Positions 7,301-15,833 of a DNA stretch of 64,000 bases are shown piece by piece. Position numbers and translations under genes: made by a program. The notes beneath the pieces were generated by a model. The model was not told the origin of the DNA. It did no database searches and saw nothing but the letters and a program-made list of their open reading frames with translations. The stretch spans positions 186,001 through 250,000 of the forward strand of contig NZ_SPSB01000004.1 of assembly GCF_004571135.1 (NCBI RefSeq). Direction: 5' to 3'. The number at the start of each line of letters is the position of its first letter. Position 1 is the first letter of the stretch. This stretch comes from Algoriphagus kandeliae. GTDB lineage: Bacteria; Bacteroidota; Bacteroidia; Cytophagales; Cyclobacteriaceae.

Positions 7301-8516
7301 AAAAGAAACGAAGGCTAAACAAGGTCAAATCATCCCGAAGCGGTTCTTCGCCTCTGAACTCTTTTAGTTTTTTCAGAAATTCATCATGGAAAGTTCGCGG
7401 ATCCACACAAATATGACCGGAAACAAAATCCTGAAAACGCACTTCTCCGAATTCCTCATCTGCTGAATCCATCACTTCAGTCAGGCCATCCGTGTACAGA
7501 TGAATGGTAAAATCCCCAGTCAATTGACGGCTACCTAATTCCAAAAAAGGCAACTCATCAAATGCCCCCAGTATGGTCGTCCCAGCTTCCAACAACTCGG
7601 TTTTCATTTTGTCTTCCCGACAAAGAATGGGTGGATTATGGCCGGCATTGACGAAATCAAGCTTTCCGTTTCGGAAATCGAATTTCCCAAGGAAAAAGGT
7701 GATAAAACGCTCCCCTTTTGTATTCTCAAACAAGGTATAATTCAATTGCCGAACTACGGTCTCCAAGGAGGCATTGCTTCGGAGAAGTGTGCGAAGGGCT
7801 GCCTGAAAATTGGACATAAGCATAGCGGCTGCCATTCCCTTTCCAGAGACATCTGCCACGCAGAAATAAACCAAATCATCCCCATGCTGAATCAGGTCGT
7901 AATAATCTCCCCCAACCATGCTATGTGGGATGTAAGTCACCTTGGCCTGTAACTCCCCATCATGTGGCAATTCACTTGGCAAAAGCATCTGCTGCACTTG
8001 GGAAGCAATTTCAATTTCCCGATTCAGCACTTCCTGCTGAAGCTGCTTTCTGGCAAATCGCTTATTCTCCAATGCCACCACCAAAATATTGGTTAAGGCC
8101 TGCGTAAAATCCAAATCAATTTCACCTTCTTGGTTTTTCCGCTTAAAAAATAGAATTGCCAGCATCTTGTCCTTGTGATAAACCGGCAAATAGGTCTCCA
8201 ATTCATCAAAGGAAAAGCCCTCAGACAAATGAAGTTCCAAGCGATGTCTATCCTTATGTTCTTTGATCTGATCAAAGGAAATCAGACTTGGAACCGAGCC
8301 CTTGATTCCATGGGAAATTTTCTTTTCGAAGCCCTTATCTGAGCGAACATACAAGAGTAAAGAGCGGATATTCAAATGCACCAAACAGGTAAATTTGAAA
8401 ATATCCGCCAAAACATGCTCAGGCTGATTCTCATTGATCGCCTGAGTAATCTCCAGGAGTGACTTTAACTCCAGTTCTTTACGTTGATATTTTTGGTTTT
8501 CAGGTGACAAAATCAA
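7284..8516 (-). CDS. SpoIIE/RsbU-type PP2C serine phosphatase with N-terminal sensor region
   Basis: The protein has 410 residues. Residues 1-165 look like a GAF-type sensor, followed by a short coiled-coil linker with the sequence QVQQMLLPSELP typical before RsbU/SpoIIE domains. The phosphatase core then shows GGDYYD near residue 203, ADVSGKGMAAA and NAGHNPP, the Mn-binding and structural motifs. Such enzymes dephosphorylate anti-sigma-factor antagonists or related partners in response to a signal. No STAS or anti-sigma gene lies nearby. It overlaps both neighbours (ATGA with the small upstream gene and 17 bases with the deacetylase), so it may regulate the envelope glycan operon in which it sits; that is inference. 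Confidence 0.9.
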   Translation of the reverse strand: MILSPENQKYQRKELELKSLLEITQAINENQPEHVLADIFKFTCLVHLNIRSLLLYVRSDKGFEKKISHGIKGSVPSLISFDQIKEHKDRHRLELHLSEGFSFDELETYLPVYHKDKMLAILFFKRKNQEGEIDLDFTQALTNILVVALENKRFARKQLQQEVLNREIEIASQVQQMLLPSELPHDGELQAKVTYIPHSMVGGDYYDLIQHGDDLVYFCVADVSGKGMAAAMLMSNFQAALRTLLRSNASLETVVRQLNYTLFENTKGERFITFFLGKFDFRNGKLDFVNAGHNPPILCREDKMKTELLEAGTTILGAFDELPFLELGSRQLTGDFTIHLYTDGLTEVMDSADEEFGEVRFQDFVSGHICVDPRTFHDEFLKKLKEFRGEEPLRDDLTLFSLRFFYGSRS

Positions 8517-8770
8517 AGGGCATTATGGGCCATCAGACCCTTTTTGGTGGCTAAGAATAACATCTCTTTCCCATTCTCCAAAATATTGATCGCTCCAAAT
8601 AATTCATCATCCGGAGCAGAAAGACACTTGATGAAAGCCTTGCGGTATAGGGAATCCAAGGTATCTAAAAGGCGATCTTCCGACCAATTCAAAGTCTCCT
8701 GAAGGTAATCATAAGGCTGGACAAAATAGAGCTCGTCCAGCAGGTCAAATTCATCTTCCGTCATTTCCAT
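8513..8770 (-). CDS. Small acidic protein of unknown function
   Basis: The gene encodes about 85 residues from the ATG at 8770 (MEMTEDEFDLLDEL); a start at 8764 or 8788 is also possible. The product is acidic and predicted helical, resembling a small winged-helix-like fold by its pattern of hydrophobic residues, but I do not recognise the family. It overlaps the preceding glycosyltransferase by 20 bases and the SpoIIE phosphatase by 4 bases. Its position directly before the phosphatase makes it a candidate partner or substrate. Confidence 0.7.
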   Translation of the reverse strand: MEMTEDEFDLLDELYFVQPYDYLQETLNWSEDRLLDTLDSLYRKAFIKCLSAPDDELFGAINILENGKEMLFLATKKGLMAHNAL

Positions 8771-9896
8771 GATTCCCAAAATTAACATTTCCTTGAATCC
8801 TTCTGCCTTTCCATTGATAATTTCCCTTAATTGCCTTTACTCCTATAAAAACTGAATACAAAGGATGCCATAAACTCGTCAAAACAAAAGCCCAAAAAGG
8901 AACCGGACTTTTGAAGAATTTTGTAATAGATCCTAATGAAAGATATTCGGCTAAAATTTTGACGCTAAAAACGAAAGCAAGCCAAACCAAGCCCCAATTT
9001 TCAAAAAAAATCAATCCAAAGGCCCCTAACCAAACCAACTGTAGAAAAGCTATGAAAAATGCAGAGGCTGCATGAAAGAATGATTTATGAGCTTTCCATT
9101 TTCCGGCCCAGCGTATCCGTTGATTAAACAAGGCTTGCCAGGACATTTCCCCCTGAGTCAATACCAAGGATTTCTTTGAAGGCATATAGCAAGTACTTTC
9201 AGGCCCGAATTTCCGGACAATCTTTTTTAGAAGAAACTCATCATCTCCTGAAAGCCATTGCTCATTTCCCTGATAACCCTCCACTTCTTCAAATGCTTTT
9301 TTGCGAAAAGCCAAGTTTGCCCCACTACACATTAAGGGCGTTTTCATCTCAAACGAAACTCCAGTAAGCAATTGAATACTAGCCCAATCTAAGGTTTGAA
9401 AGAAAGACAAAAATGAGTTTGAGGACCGAACCAAAACAGGCCCAGCAACTAGTTGAATTCTGGAATCTTGAAAAGGTAAAAGCAGGGTTTCAAGCCAATT
9501 GGCATGGAATTCACAATCTGCATCTGTGGTAACAATTATTTCACCGTTGGCCTGATGAATCCCCTTTTGCAAAGCAGCTTTCTTTCCTACCCCATCACTG
9601 GAATAAATTTTAAAAAGTGGGTTTTTACCTACTAACTGTTCCAGAAGCTCTAAGGAATCATCCTCACTTTTATCATTAATGAAGATAATTTCAAGGTTAG
9701 GGAAATGAATTTTTTGGAGGTTTTGGATTAAAATCGGAAGTCGAGACGCCTCATTCCGAATCGGAATCAACAAGCTAACTTTGGGAGAAAAAGGATGGTC
9801 TGAATATTTCTGGCCTGGTATTTTAAGCCATACCATTTTTAGATAGCCTAAGAAAAGCAAATAGATTAGGGACCAGAGCAAATAAAAACTTAGCAT
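8751..9896 (-). CDS. Membrane-anchored family 2 glycosyltransferase (second copy)
   Basis: This 381-residue enzyme has the same plan as the one at 5570-6670: an N-terminal membrane helix, NDKSED near residues 74-79, DADC at 125-128, GDDEF at 217-221, QRIRW at 259-263 and several C-terminal membrane helices. It is the first gene of the minus-strand operon that runs to asparaginase. Only 21 bases separate its ATG from the GTG of ruvC on the opposite strand. The two glycosyltransferases of this operon are probably paralogues acting on the same envelope glycan or glycolipid; the substrate is not known. Confidence 0.88.
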   Translation of the reverse strand: MLSFYLLWSLIYLLFLGYLKMVWLKIPGQKYSDHPFSPKVSLLIPIRNEASRLPILIQNLQKIHFPNLEIIFINDKSEDDSLELLEQLVGKNPLFKIYSSDGVGKKAALQKGIHQANGEIIVTTDADCEFHANWLETLLLPFQDSRIQLVAGPVLVRSSNSFLSFFQTLDWASIQLLTGVSFEMKTPLMCSGANLAFRKKAFEEVEGYQGNEQWLSGDDEFLLKKIVRKFGPESTCYMPSKKSLVLTQGEMSWQALFNQRIRWAGKWKAHKSFFHAASAFFIAFLQLVWLGAFGLIFFENWGLVWLAFVFSVKILAEYLSLGSITKFFKSPVPFWAFVLTSLWHPLYSVFIGVKAIKGNYQWKGRRIQGNVNFGNHGNDGR

Positions 9897-9917
9897 CTTT
9901 TCGGCTATCTTGCGAAG

Positions 9918-10493
9918 GTGAGTAAAGAAGCTAAAAAACCCTCAAAGGAAAAAATCATTTTAGGAATTGACCCCGGAACAAACGTGATGGGCTATGGATT
10001 GATTCTGACTGAAGGCAAGCAATACAAACTCCTTCAGTATGGGGTCATTCACCTAAAGAAATACGGTAGTCACGAGCTGAAGCTCAAAAAGATATTTGAG
10101 CGAATTACCGGGATTTTGGAGGAATTTATGCCGGATTCGGTCGCTTTGGAAGCTCCTTTCTATGGCGCCAACGTTCAATCCATGCTCAAACTTGGAAGAG
10201 CCCAAGGAGTGGCGATGGCTGCTGCTCTTGCTAGAGAAATCCCAATCACGGAATATTCTCCTAAAAAGGTGAAACAATCTGTAACAGGAAACGGAAACGC
10301 TTCCAAAGAACAGGTTGCTGCTATGCTCCAAACCCTATTCAAACTTGAAGAAATCCCGAAACTTCTGGATGCTACAGACGCTTTAGCAGTAGCCCTTTGC
10401 CATCACTTTCATGAGGGCCGTGTACAAAGTAGAGGAAGGTCTGCAGGATGGAAATCTTTCATTGAGGAAAACCCCAATCGAATCAAAAAATAA
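9918..10493 (+). CDS. ruvC: Crossover junction endodeoxyribonuclease RuvC
   Basis: RuvC cuts Holliday junctions symmetrically together with RuvAB. The 191-residue protein has the RNase H-like acidic residues: Asp18 in GIDPGT, Glu78 in ALEAPFYG, and Asp151/Asp154 in DATDALAVALCHH. The start codon is GTG at 9918, just before the basic leader and the first strand. It is divergent from the glycosyltransferase operon with a 21-base gap. A 142-base palindromic repeat element begins directly after the stop codon. Confidence 0.96.
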   Translation: MSKEAKKPSKEKIILGIDPGTNVMGYGLILTEGKQYKLLQYGVIHLKKYGSHELKLKKIFERITGILEEFMPDSVALEAPFYGANVQSMLKLGRAQGVAMAAALAREIPITEYSPKKVKQSVTGNGNASKEQVAAMLQTLFKLEEIPKLLDATDALAVALCHHFHEGRVQSRGRSAGWKSFIEENPNRIKK

Positions 10494-10635
10494 AGAGGCT
10501 GCCTTACAAATCGTTCTAATGTCAGCCTGAGCAAAGTCGTTGGCCATATATTTCAATCTGAACCAAAATTCGACTTCCAGCCTACTGGCGAGGCTGGCGC
10601 TCAATATGACAAACTTTACTTTTGAGGCAGCCTCT
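10494..10635. repeat. MITE/REP-like palindromic intergenic element
   Basis: AGAGGCTGCCT (10494-10504) is the inverse complement of AGGCAGCCTCT (10625-10635), bounding a 142-base unit. Inside are a second nested pair (TGTCA...TGAGC near 10520 and its approximate complement near 10600) and a hairpin CCAGCC/GGCTGG around 10576-10596. The TGAGC..AGTCG core resembles palindromic intergenic repeats common in Bacteroidota genomes. It fills the gap between the convergent ends of ruvC and the barrel protein and may double as a bidirectional terminator. Confidence 0.7.
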
Positions 10636-10639
10636 TCAA

Positions 10640-11200
10640 TTAGTATTTGCGGTAAATATCGTAACCAAGCGATAATTTCAATACTCGGTTTTTTACATCT
10701 GTATCGTAGTAATTCAGGCTTGACAAACCGATGTCATAACTCAATTGGAAGTTGATTTTTTCTGTTACGTAAGCCGATATACCCACTACCCCACCAAAAT
10801 CATAGCCTTTGATCGGGTCAGTTGCTGTTTGGATATCGCCAGATTCTTCGCGTTTTCTAGAAACCAATACACTCACCTGAGGTCCCGCAAAGACATTAAT
10901 CGCTGGTAGAAAATTCAATCGAACCAAAAGTGGAAAATCCACATAATTTAAAGACTCAGTAATTACATCCCCATTCACAGGGTTGTTGGTTTCAAATCCT
11001 TTTTGAGCAAATTGAATCCCTGGCTCTACCTCCAGCATAGGCGTTCCTAATCTATAGTATACACCCCCATGAAAGCCTACATTCGCCTTGTAATTGGTAT
11101 CAGAGAAGTTGGCGGAAGACAAACCTGCACGAATTCCAAATTGAGCCTGAGCAGAAAAAACAAGTCCAAGAAGGAAGAAAAGGACCAAAATCTTTCTCAT
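10640..11200 (-). CDS. Outer membrane beta-barrel protein (PorT-like)
   Basis: The 186-residue protein starts with a clear Sec signal peptide (residues 1-19, ending AQA) followed by alternating hydrophobic strands such as FGIRAGLSSANFSDT and a C-terminal LSLGYDIYRKY, the pattern of an eight-stranded outer-membrane barrel in the PorT/OmpA-like family of Bacteroidota. It is probably a monocistronic gene ending at the palindromic repeat. The specific function is unknown; PorT-like barrels are numerous and most are uncharacterised. Confidence 0.85.
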   Translation of the reverse strand: MRKILVLFFLLGLVFSAQAQFGIRAGLSSANFSDTNYKANVGFHGGVYYRLGTPMLEVEPGIQFAQKGFETNNPVNGDVITESLNYVDFPLLVRLNFLPAINVFAGPQVSVLVSRKREESGDIQTATDPIKGYDFGGVVGISAYVTEKINFQLSYDIGLSSLNYYDTDVKNRVLKLSLGYDIYRKY

Positions 11201-11285
11201 ATGTTCTAGATGTTTTAAATTTCCGATAAAACTAGTGGTTCAGGATTATTAAATATAGAATCTCCCAGATTTTTTATAGCCCGAA

Positions 11286-11846
11286 ATGATAAAAACAGGT
11301 CTTTTTGAAAATATCACCGAAGTAAGCGAGGAAGCAAGAAATGCCTTCATTGGATATTTGGAAGAAATCCAAGCCGAAAAAGGGTACAAAATGGAAAAAG
11401 CCGGCGAAGTTAGTAATTACCTTTTTTACATAGCCCAAGGTTCGGCTAGGAGCTTTTATATTCGAGACAATCGGGACATCACTGTTTCTTTTTCCTTAGA
11501 AGGGGAATTTGTCACAGCCATGCACTCGTTTATCACCCGAAGTCCAAGCTATGAGACAATCGAAACCCTAGAAAAATCCTTACTCTATCGAATTTCCTAC
11601 GAGAATCTACAGCGCTGTTTTCAGGAGTTTCAGGACCTAGAGCGAGTCTATCGAATTATTTTAGAGAAGTATTACATCGCTTTAGAGGAGCAGATGATCT
11701 TTACAAAATTTAAGTCTGCCAAAGAAAGATACCTGGAGTTGATGGAGAAAAAGCCAAAAATCATTCAGCGCGCTTCGGTAGGCCATATTGCTTCTTTTTT
11801 AGATATGACCATCGAAACCTTAAGTCGGGTACGATCCAAGATTTGA
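11286..11846 (+). CDS. Crp/Fnr family transcriptional regulator
   Basis: This 186-residue protein has an N-terminal cyclic-nucleotide-binding-like beta-roll (about residues 10-120), a dimerisation helix (125-150) and a C-terminal helix-turn-helix with HIASFLDMTIETLSRVR. The Crp ligand-contact residues are not conserved, as is usual for the short Bacteroidota members, so the effector is unknown. It is divergent from the barrel gene and about 80 bases upstream of the beta-helix/cytochrome pair, which may be its target; this is inference from position only. Confidence 0.88.
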   Translation: MIKTGLFENITEVSEEARNAFIGYLEEIQAEKGYKMEKAGEVSNYLFYIAQGSARSFYIRDNRDITVSFSLEGEFVTAMHSFITRSPSYETIETLEKSLLYRISYENLQRCFQEFQDLERVYRIILEKYYIALEEQMIFTKFKSAKERYLELMEKKPKIIQRASVGHIASFLDMTIETLSRVRSKI

Positions 11847-11859
11847 TATTTTGACTTTT

Positions 11860-11894
11860 GTCAAGGTAGGGTTCAGGGGAAAAACTTAGATTTG
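11860..11894 (+). promoter_or_regulatory. Predicted promoter of the beta-helix/cytochrome operon
   Basis: TTTG at 11860-11863 and TAGATTTG at 11887-11894 match the Bacteroidota -33/-7 consensus TTTG-N-TAnnTTTG with a 23-base spacer. The expected start of transcription near 11901 would leave a leader of about 22 bases before the ATG at 11924. Confidence 0.5.
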
Positions 11895-11923
11895 AAATTA
11901 TCCTCCCTATAAACCCGCCCACT

Positions 11924-13219
11924 ATGAAAAAGTCTTCCTCTTATCCAGTTTTACTTCTTTTTATCTTGCTCATTCAGGCTTGTTGGGAAACGAGCCATGA
12001 ACAGCTTTTTGACTCGAGTTTACTTCCCAAGCGAACTGCCGAAGAAGTGGAAGGAGTGGTTGAAGATTTTATTCTAGCTGAAAACAATCAAACTATTGAG
12101 ATTGGCGAAGGATTTTTTGATTTGAAAACGCAACTAATTCTAGACAGCAAGGAAAACATCACCATCAAAGGTGCAGGGATGACAAAGACGGTGCTTTCCT
12201 TCCGGAATTTGAAAACCGGTGGTGAAGGGATGAAGATTGTAGGAAAAAATATTACCGTTGAAGATTTAACCATCGAAGATGCACCGGGAGATGGAATCAA
12301 AGCCCAGCATACCGATGGATTAACCCTTCGAAAAGTACACGTCACTTGGACGCATGGAAATAAATCCAAAAATGGGACCTATGCTCTCTACCCAGTTCAG
12401 TGCAAAAATGTAATGATCGATGAATGCATCGCAGCCCATTCGCGGGATGCTGGTATCTATGTGGGACAATCTGAAAATATCATAGTCAAAAACTCTTTGG
12501 CATATGGAAATGTGGCAGGGATAGAAATCGAGAACTGTGATAATGCGGAGGTTTTTGGGAATACAGCACGAAATAATTCCGGTGGCATTTTGGTTTTCAA
12601 CCTTCCCGGCCTTCCAAAATCCGATGGAAAAGGAACGAAAATTTATAATAATCGGATCATCGAAAACAACCATAAAAACTTCGCGACTCCAATGGGAGAA
12701 GGACCAAATGGCAATACCGTGACGATGATTCCCCCGGGATCGGGAGTTGTGCTTTTAGCCGCTAAAGAAGTGGAAGTCTACGATAATGAGATTTTGAGAA
12801 ATAAAACAGTGGGGGTTGCAGTAGCCAGTTATCAGATTACAGGCTTCCCAACAGATGCCCCCAATTGGTCACCCTACACCTCGGACATTTACATTCATGA
12901 CAATGCCTATGATCGAAGCAAAGGCATGCCTGACCTGACCCATGAATTGGGACAATTGATCAGTTTGTACAATGCTCATGGAAAAGCAAAAACTCAGGAT
13001 ATTGTGTATGATGGGATTTTTGATGAAGGCAGAGGAAAGGATATTGAAGGAAATCCAATGAATATCTGTATTTCAGAACCGGGAATTAAGGATCTTTTAT
13101 TTACTCGATTTGACCTGAGTCAGGGAGAGGATGACATTCAAAGCTATCCGGATGTAGCTCCTTTTACTCAATGCAATGTATCTGTAGAAACGGATGTAAC
13201 TGAAATTGCTAGCCGATGA
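11924..13219 (+). CDS. Parallel beta-helix repeat lipoprotein (TIGR03805 type)
   Basis: The 431-residue protein has a lipoprotein signal (LLIQAC, Cys20) and then a right-handed parallel beta-helix with repeated N-rich turns such as ENITIKGAGM, NITVEDLTIEDA and ENIIVKNSLAYGN, resembling pectate-lyase-like folds. In Bacteroidota and Proteobacteria this family is regularly next to a diheme cytochrome of the SO2930 type, as here: the cytochrome gene overlaps its stop by 4 bases. The beta-helix is likely exposed in the periplasm or on the outer membrane; its substrate is not known. The catalytic residues of pectate lyases cannot be identified. Confidence 0.85.
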   Translation: MKKSSSYPVLLLFILLIQACWETSHEQLFDSSLLPKRTAEEVEGVVEDFILAENNQTIEIGEGFFDLKTQLILDSKENITIKGAGMTKTVLSFRNLKTGGEGMKIVGKNITVEDLTIEDAPGDGIKAQHTDGLTLRKVHVTWTHGNKSKNGTYALYPVQCKNVMIDECIAAHSRDAGIYVGQSENIIVKNSLAYGNVAGIEIENCDNAEVFGNTARNNSGGILVFNLPGLPKSDGKGTKIYNNRIIENNHKNFATPMGEGPNGNTVTMIPPGSGVVLLAAKEVEVYDNEILRNKTVGVAVASYQITGFPTDAPNWSPYTSDIYIHDNAYDRSKGMPDLTHELGQLISLYNAHGKAKTQDIVYDGIFDEGRGKDIEGNPMNICISEPGIKDLLFTRFDLSQGEDDIQSYPDVAPFTQCNVSVETDVTEIASR

Positions 13220-14325
13220 AAGGAAAAATCAAATTCTACCCCGCCCTTTTTGGAGCTATTTTCCTCCTTGCTTTTTCTGCCTGTAAAAAAGAATCAAATG
13301 AGGAATCAATGATATCCTTTGATCCTCAAAAAGATTCGGAAGAAGCAGATGGGAATTTCCCTTATCGATGGCTATCAACTTATGGGTTTTTTGAAGGAGA
13401 TCTGAAAAATCTTTCACCAATTGAGGGTCTCATTCCCTACGAGCCTGCCTCTTCCCTATTCACCGATTACGCCCATAAATCCAGGTTTGTCTGGATTCCA
13501 GAAGGAGAAAAAGCAAAAATATCCGGCGATGAATTGGATTTACCAGAAGGGTCTGTTTTAGTCAAAAACTTTTATTATCCTGAAGACTTTTCAAAACCAA
13601 CCGGAGAAAGACGAATTATTGAAACCCGTTTGATGATTCATCAAGCAAATGGTTGGGAAGCTTTTCCATATATCTGGAATGACAGCCAAACTGATGCAAT
13701 ACTAAAAGTAGTTGGGGGAGAAACAAAAGTGACCTATCGCGATGAAAAAGGAAAGGACCAGGTAATCAACTATCTGATTCCCAATAAAAACCAGTGCAAG
13801 ACTTGCCATAATAAAAATGAAAAACTCGATCCTCTTGGAGTCGAAGTCAAGCATCTAAACTCAGAAAAGAAGATAAAAGGAGAGTCCGTTAATCAACTGG
13901 CTTATTGGGCCAATGTGGGAAAACTCGAAGGTTTCTTAGGCGAAAATGAACATCCAAAAATTGTTGATTATTCCAATGAAAGCCTTCCCCTAGCAGAACG
14001 CGCTAAAGCCTATTTGGATATCAATTGTGCTCATTGCCACCGGGAAGAAGGACCAGCCTCCACATCCGGACTTTTCCTAGGGTTTGACCAAACTGATCCA
14101 CTTAAATTGGGAATAAACAAAACTCCGGTCGCTGCGGGAAATGGAGCTGGAAGTTTTCAGTTTGACATAGTTCCTGGGAAAGCAGACGAATCAATTTTGA
14201 TTCACCGAATGAAAAGCACTGAAGTAGGAGTAGCCATGCCGGAGATTGGAAGAACTACTATCCACAAGGAAGGAGTTGAACTGATTCGAACTTGGATCAA
14301 TTCCATGGATTCCAGCCCTAACTGA
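13216..14325 (+). CDS. SO2930 family diheme c-type cytochrome lipoprotein
   Basis: This 369-residue lipoprotein (lipobox LAFSAC, Cys23) has two haem-attachment motifs, CKTCH at residues 194-198 and CAHCH at 271-275. Its spacing and the long N-terminal domain match the family paired with the beta-helix protein upstream (TIGR03806). It overlaps that gene by 4 bases, so the two are translationally coupled. A periplasmic electron-transfer role with the beta-helix partner is likely, but no substrate is established. Its end overlaps the convergent racemase-like gene by 8 bases. Confidence 0.9.
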   Translation: MKGKIKFYPALFGAIFLLAFSACKKESNEESMISFDPQKDSEEADGNFPYRWLSTYGFFEGDLKNLSPIEGLIPYEPASSLFTDYAHKSRFVWIPEGEKAKISGDELDLPEGSVLVKNFYYPEDFSKPTGERRIIETRLMIHQANGWEAFPYIWNDSQTDAILKVVGGETKVTYRDEKGKDQVINYLIPNKNQCKTCHNKNEKLDPLGVEVKHLNSEKKIKGESVNQLAYWANVGKLEGFLGENEHPKIVDYSNESLPLAERAKAYLDINCAHCHREEGPASTSGLFLGFDQTDPLKLGINKTPVAAGNGAGSFQFDIVPGKADESILIHRMKSTEVGVAMPEIGRTTIHKEGVELIRTWINSMDSSPN

Positions 14326-15391
14326 TGACTTTCTTGTCGACATAGTTGGAGTTCAGGATTCCCAAAGCCCCCATGTATTTCAAATCAAAAGTCAGTATAT
14401 CTCCAACCTTGTATTTGTTGGGATTATCCCCAAGGTTCATAATTAACATATCGGAACTAGCACCCAAAATTTCGATAGAATTGTCAGTAGGAAGTAAGTA
14501 TTTGGGATCTACATCAAGAAGTCCAATATCCACAATAGCTCTGAAGGAGGTCTGTCCATAGAGTTCCTCATCAATTTCGGCTACTTCTCCTTGAGGATTT
14601 GCAGCAAGGTTTCCCACCGGAAGCATGGGTTTTTCCTGCATTTCAATGATTTCAGCATGAAGTTCAAACACATCCCCATGCATCCCGTCTATAACCTTTT
14701 CCTCAAACAAATCCACTCCAAAAAACAATGTCTCTCCTACCCGGAAGTGATTGACTCCTTTAGGTAATTGATGGGTCAACATCAATGGAATGGTCACGGA
14801 AGTACCTGCTGAAACCCATGGGATTTTTTTGTTGAATTTCAATTCAATGATCTGCTTATACAAAGACAATTGGATGAGTTTGTCAGTAGAAGGCATTACT
14901 CCATTAAGGCAATTCAAATTGGTCCCTAAGCCAATCACTTCAATATTTGGCAAATTGAAGACTTGAGAGTAAAAATCAATCAGCTGCTCTCCCATCACCC
15001 CTTCGCGAAGATCACCTGTCTCCACCATAATGATGATTTTATGGTTTTTCTTTTGCAAAACTGCCTCTTCACTGATCCAATGAATGGTCTCCAACTCGCT
15101 GTTGAGGCTGACATCAGCAAACTCCACCATTTTACCCACATTGCGCTTGGATACAGGCTTGATATAAACAGTCTGCACATCGGGATTCAGGCGCTTCACC
15201 ATTGCCAGATTACTGATACGACTATCGTGAATTTCAGTGACCCCAAGATTAATAAGCTCTTGTAAGTAAAGTCTGTTACCGCACAACAACTTAGAAACCA
15301 CTCCCCAGGCAATTCCATTTTCCTGAAAGATATTCTTCAGGAATTCATAGTTTTCTTTGAGTTTGGTTTTATTGAGTGTTAGGTAGGCCAT
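14318..15391 (-). CDS. PLP-dependent alanine/ornithine racemase family protein
   Basis: This 357-residue protein has the alanine-racemase-like TIM barrel N-terminal domain with the PLP lysine in GVVSKLLCGN (about Lys34), followed by VETGDLREGV and a C-terminal beta domain. The family includes ornithine racemase and YhfX; the canonical alanine racemase signature is not present, so the substrate is open. It lies one base after a GNAT gene that in turn overlaps a sodium:solute symporter gene, suggesting uptake and conversion of an amino acid or D-amino acid. Confidence 0.8.
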   Translation of the reverse strand: MAYLTLNKTKLKENYEFLKNIFQENGIAWGVVSKLLCGNRLYLQELINLGVTEIHDSRISNLAMVKRLNPDVQTVYIKPVSKRNVGKMVEFADVSLNSELETIHWISEEAVLQKKNHKIIIMVETGDLREGVMGEQLIDFYSQVFNLPNIEVIGLGTNLNCLNGVMPSTDKLIQLSLYKQIIELKFNKKIPWVSAGTSVTIPLMLTHQLPKGVNHFRVGETLFFGVDLFEEKVIDGMHGDVFELHAEIIEMQEKPMLPVGNLAANPQGEVAEIDEELYGQTSFRAIVDIGLLDVDPKYLLPTDNSIEILGASSDMLIMNLGDNPNKYKVGDILTFDLKYMGALGILNSNYVDKKVIS

Positions 15392-15392
15392 C

Positions 15393-15833
15393 TTACTTTT
15401 TCAATCTCATTTCAAGGTATTTGTTTGTAAATCCAAGACGTTCATAAAGTCGCTTAGCAGGATTATCAGGCTCTACATGAAGAGCAACATCACCTTTTGC
15501 CAGTTTGAGTGCTTTTTCCATGATTTTAGCACCAATACCTTTTCCTCGCTGAGCGGCATCTACAGCGATATATACCAAGATGTTTTCAGGGATATAGCCA
15601 GACATGCCCGTATGATTCATTACCAAGGCTCCGACGATTTTTCCATTTTCCCTCGCAATGATCACAAAACCACCTGCATGAAGGCTATGGTCTAGCGCAT
15701 AATCCAGGCACTTCATGATATGTTCCTTCGGATCCCCATACTTCCCCAAATGCTTCACCAGAAAATCTGCGATCTCATTTTTCTGAAGAAAGGTGGCATT
15801 ATCAATTGCGGAGAGGGTTTCAAATTTTAGCAT
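15393..15833 (-). CDS. GNAT family N-acetyltransferase
   Basis: About 146 residues from the ATG at 15833. The acetyl-CoA binding motif RGKGIGAKIMEKAL (Q/RxxGxG/A) is clear, followed by LHVEPDNPAKRLYERLGF, motif B of the GNAT fold. The start overlaps the end of the symporter gene by 14 bases; a longer start at 15875 is possible but unlikely. It is sandwiched between the transporter and the racemase-like gene, so its acceptor may be the transported amino acid. That is inference. Confidence 0.88.
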   Translation of the reverse strand: MLKFETLSAIDNATFLQKNEIADFLVKHLGKYGDPKEHIMKCLDYALDHSLHAGGFVIIARENGKIVGALVMNHTGMSGYIPENILVYIAVDAAQRGKGIGAKIMEKALKLAKGDVALHVEPDNPAKRLYERLGFTNKYLEMRLKK

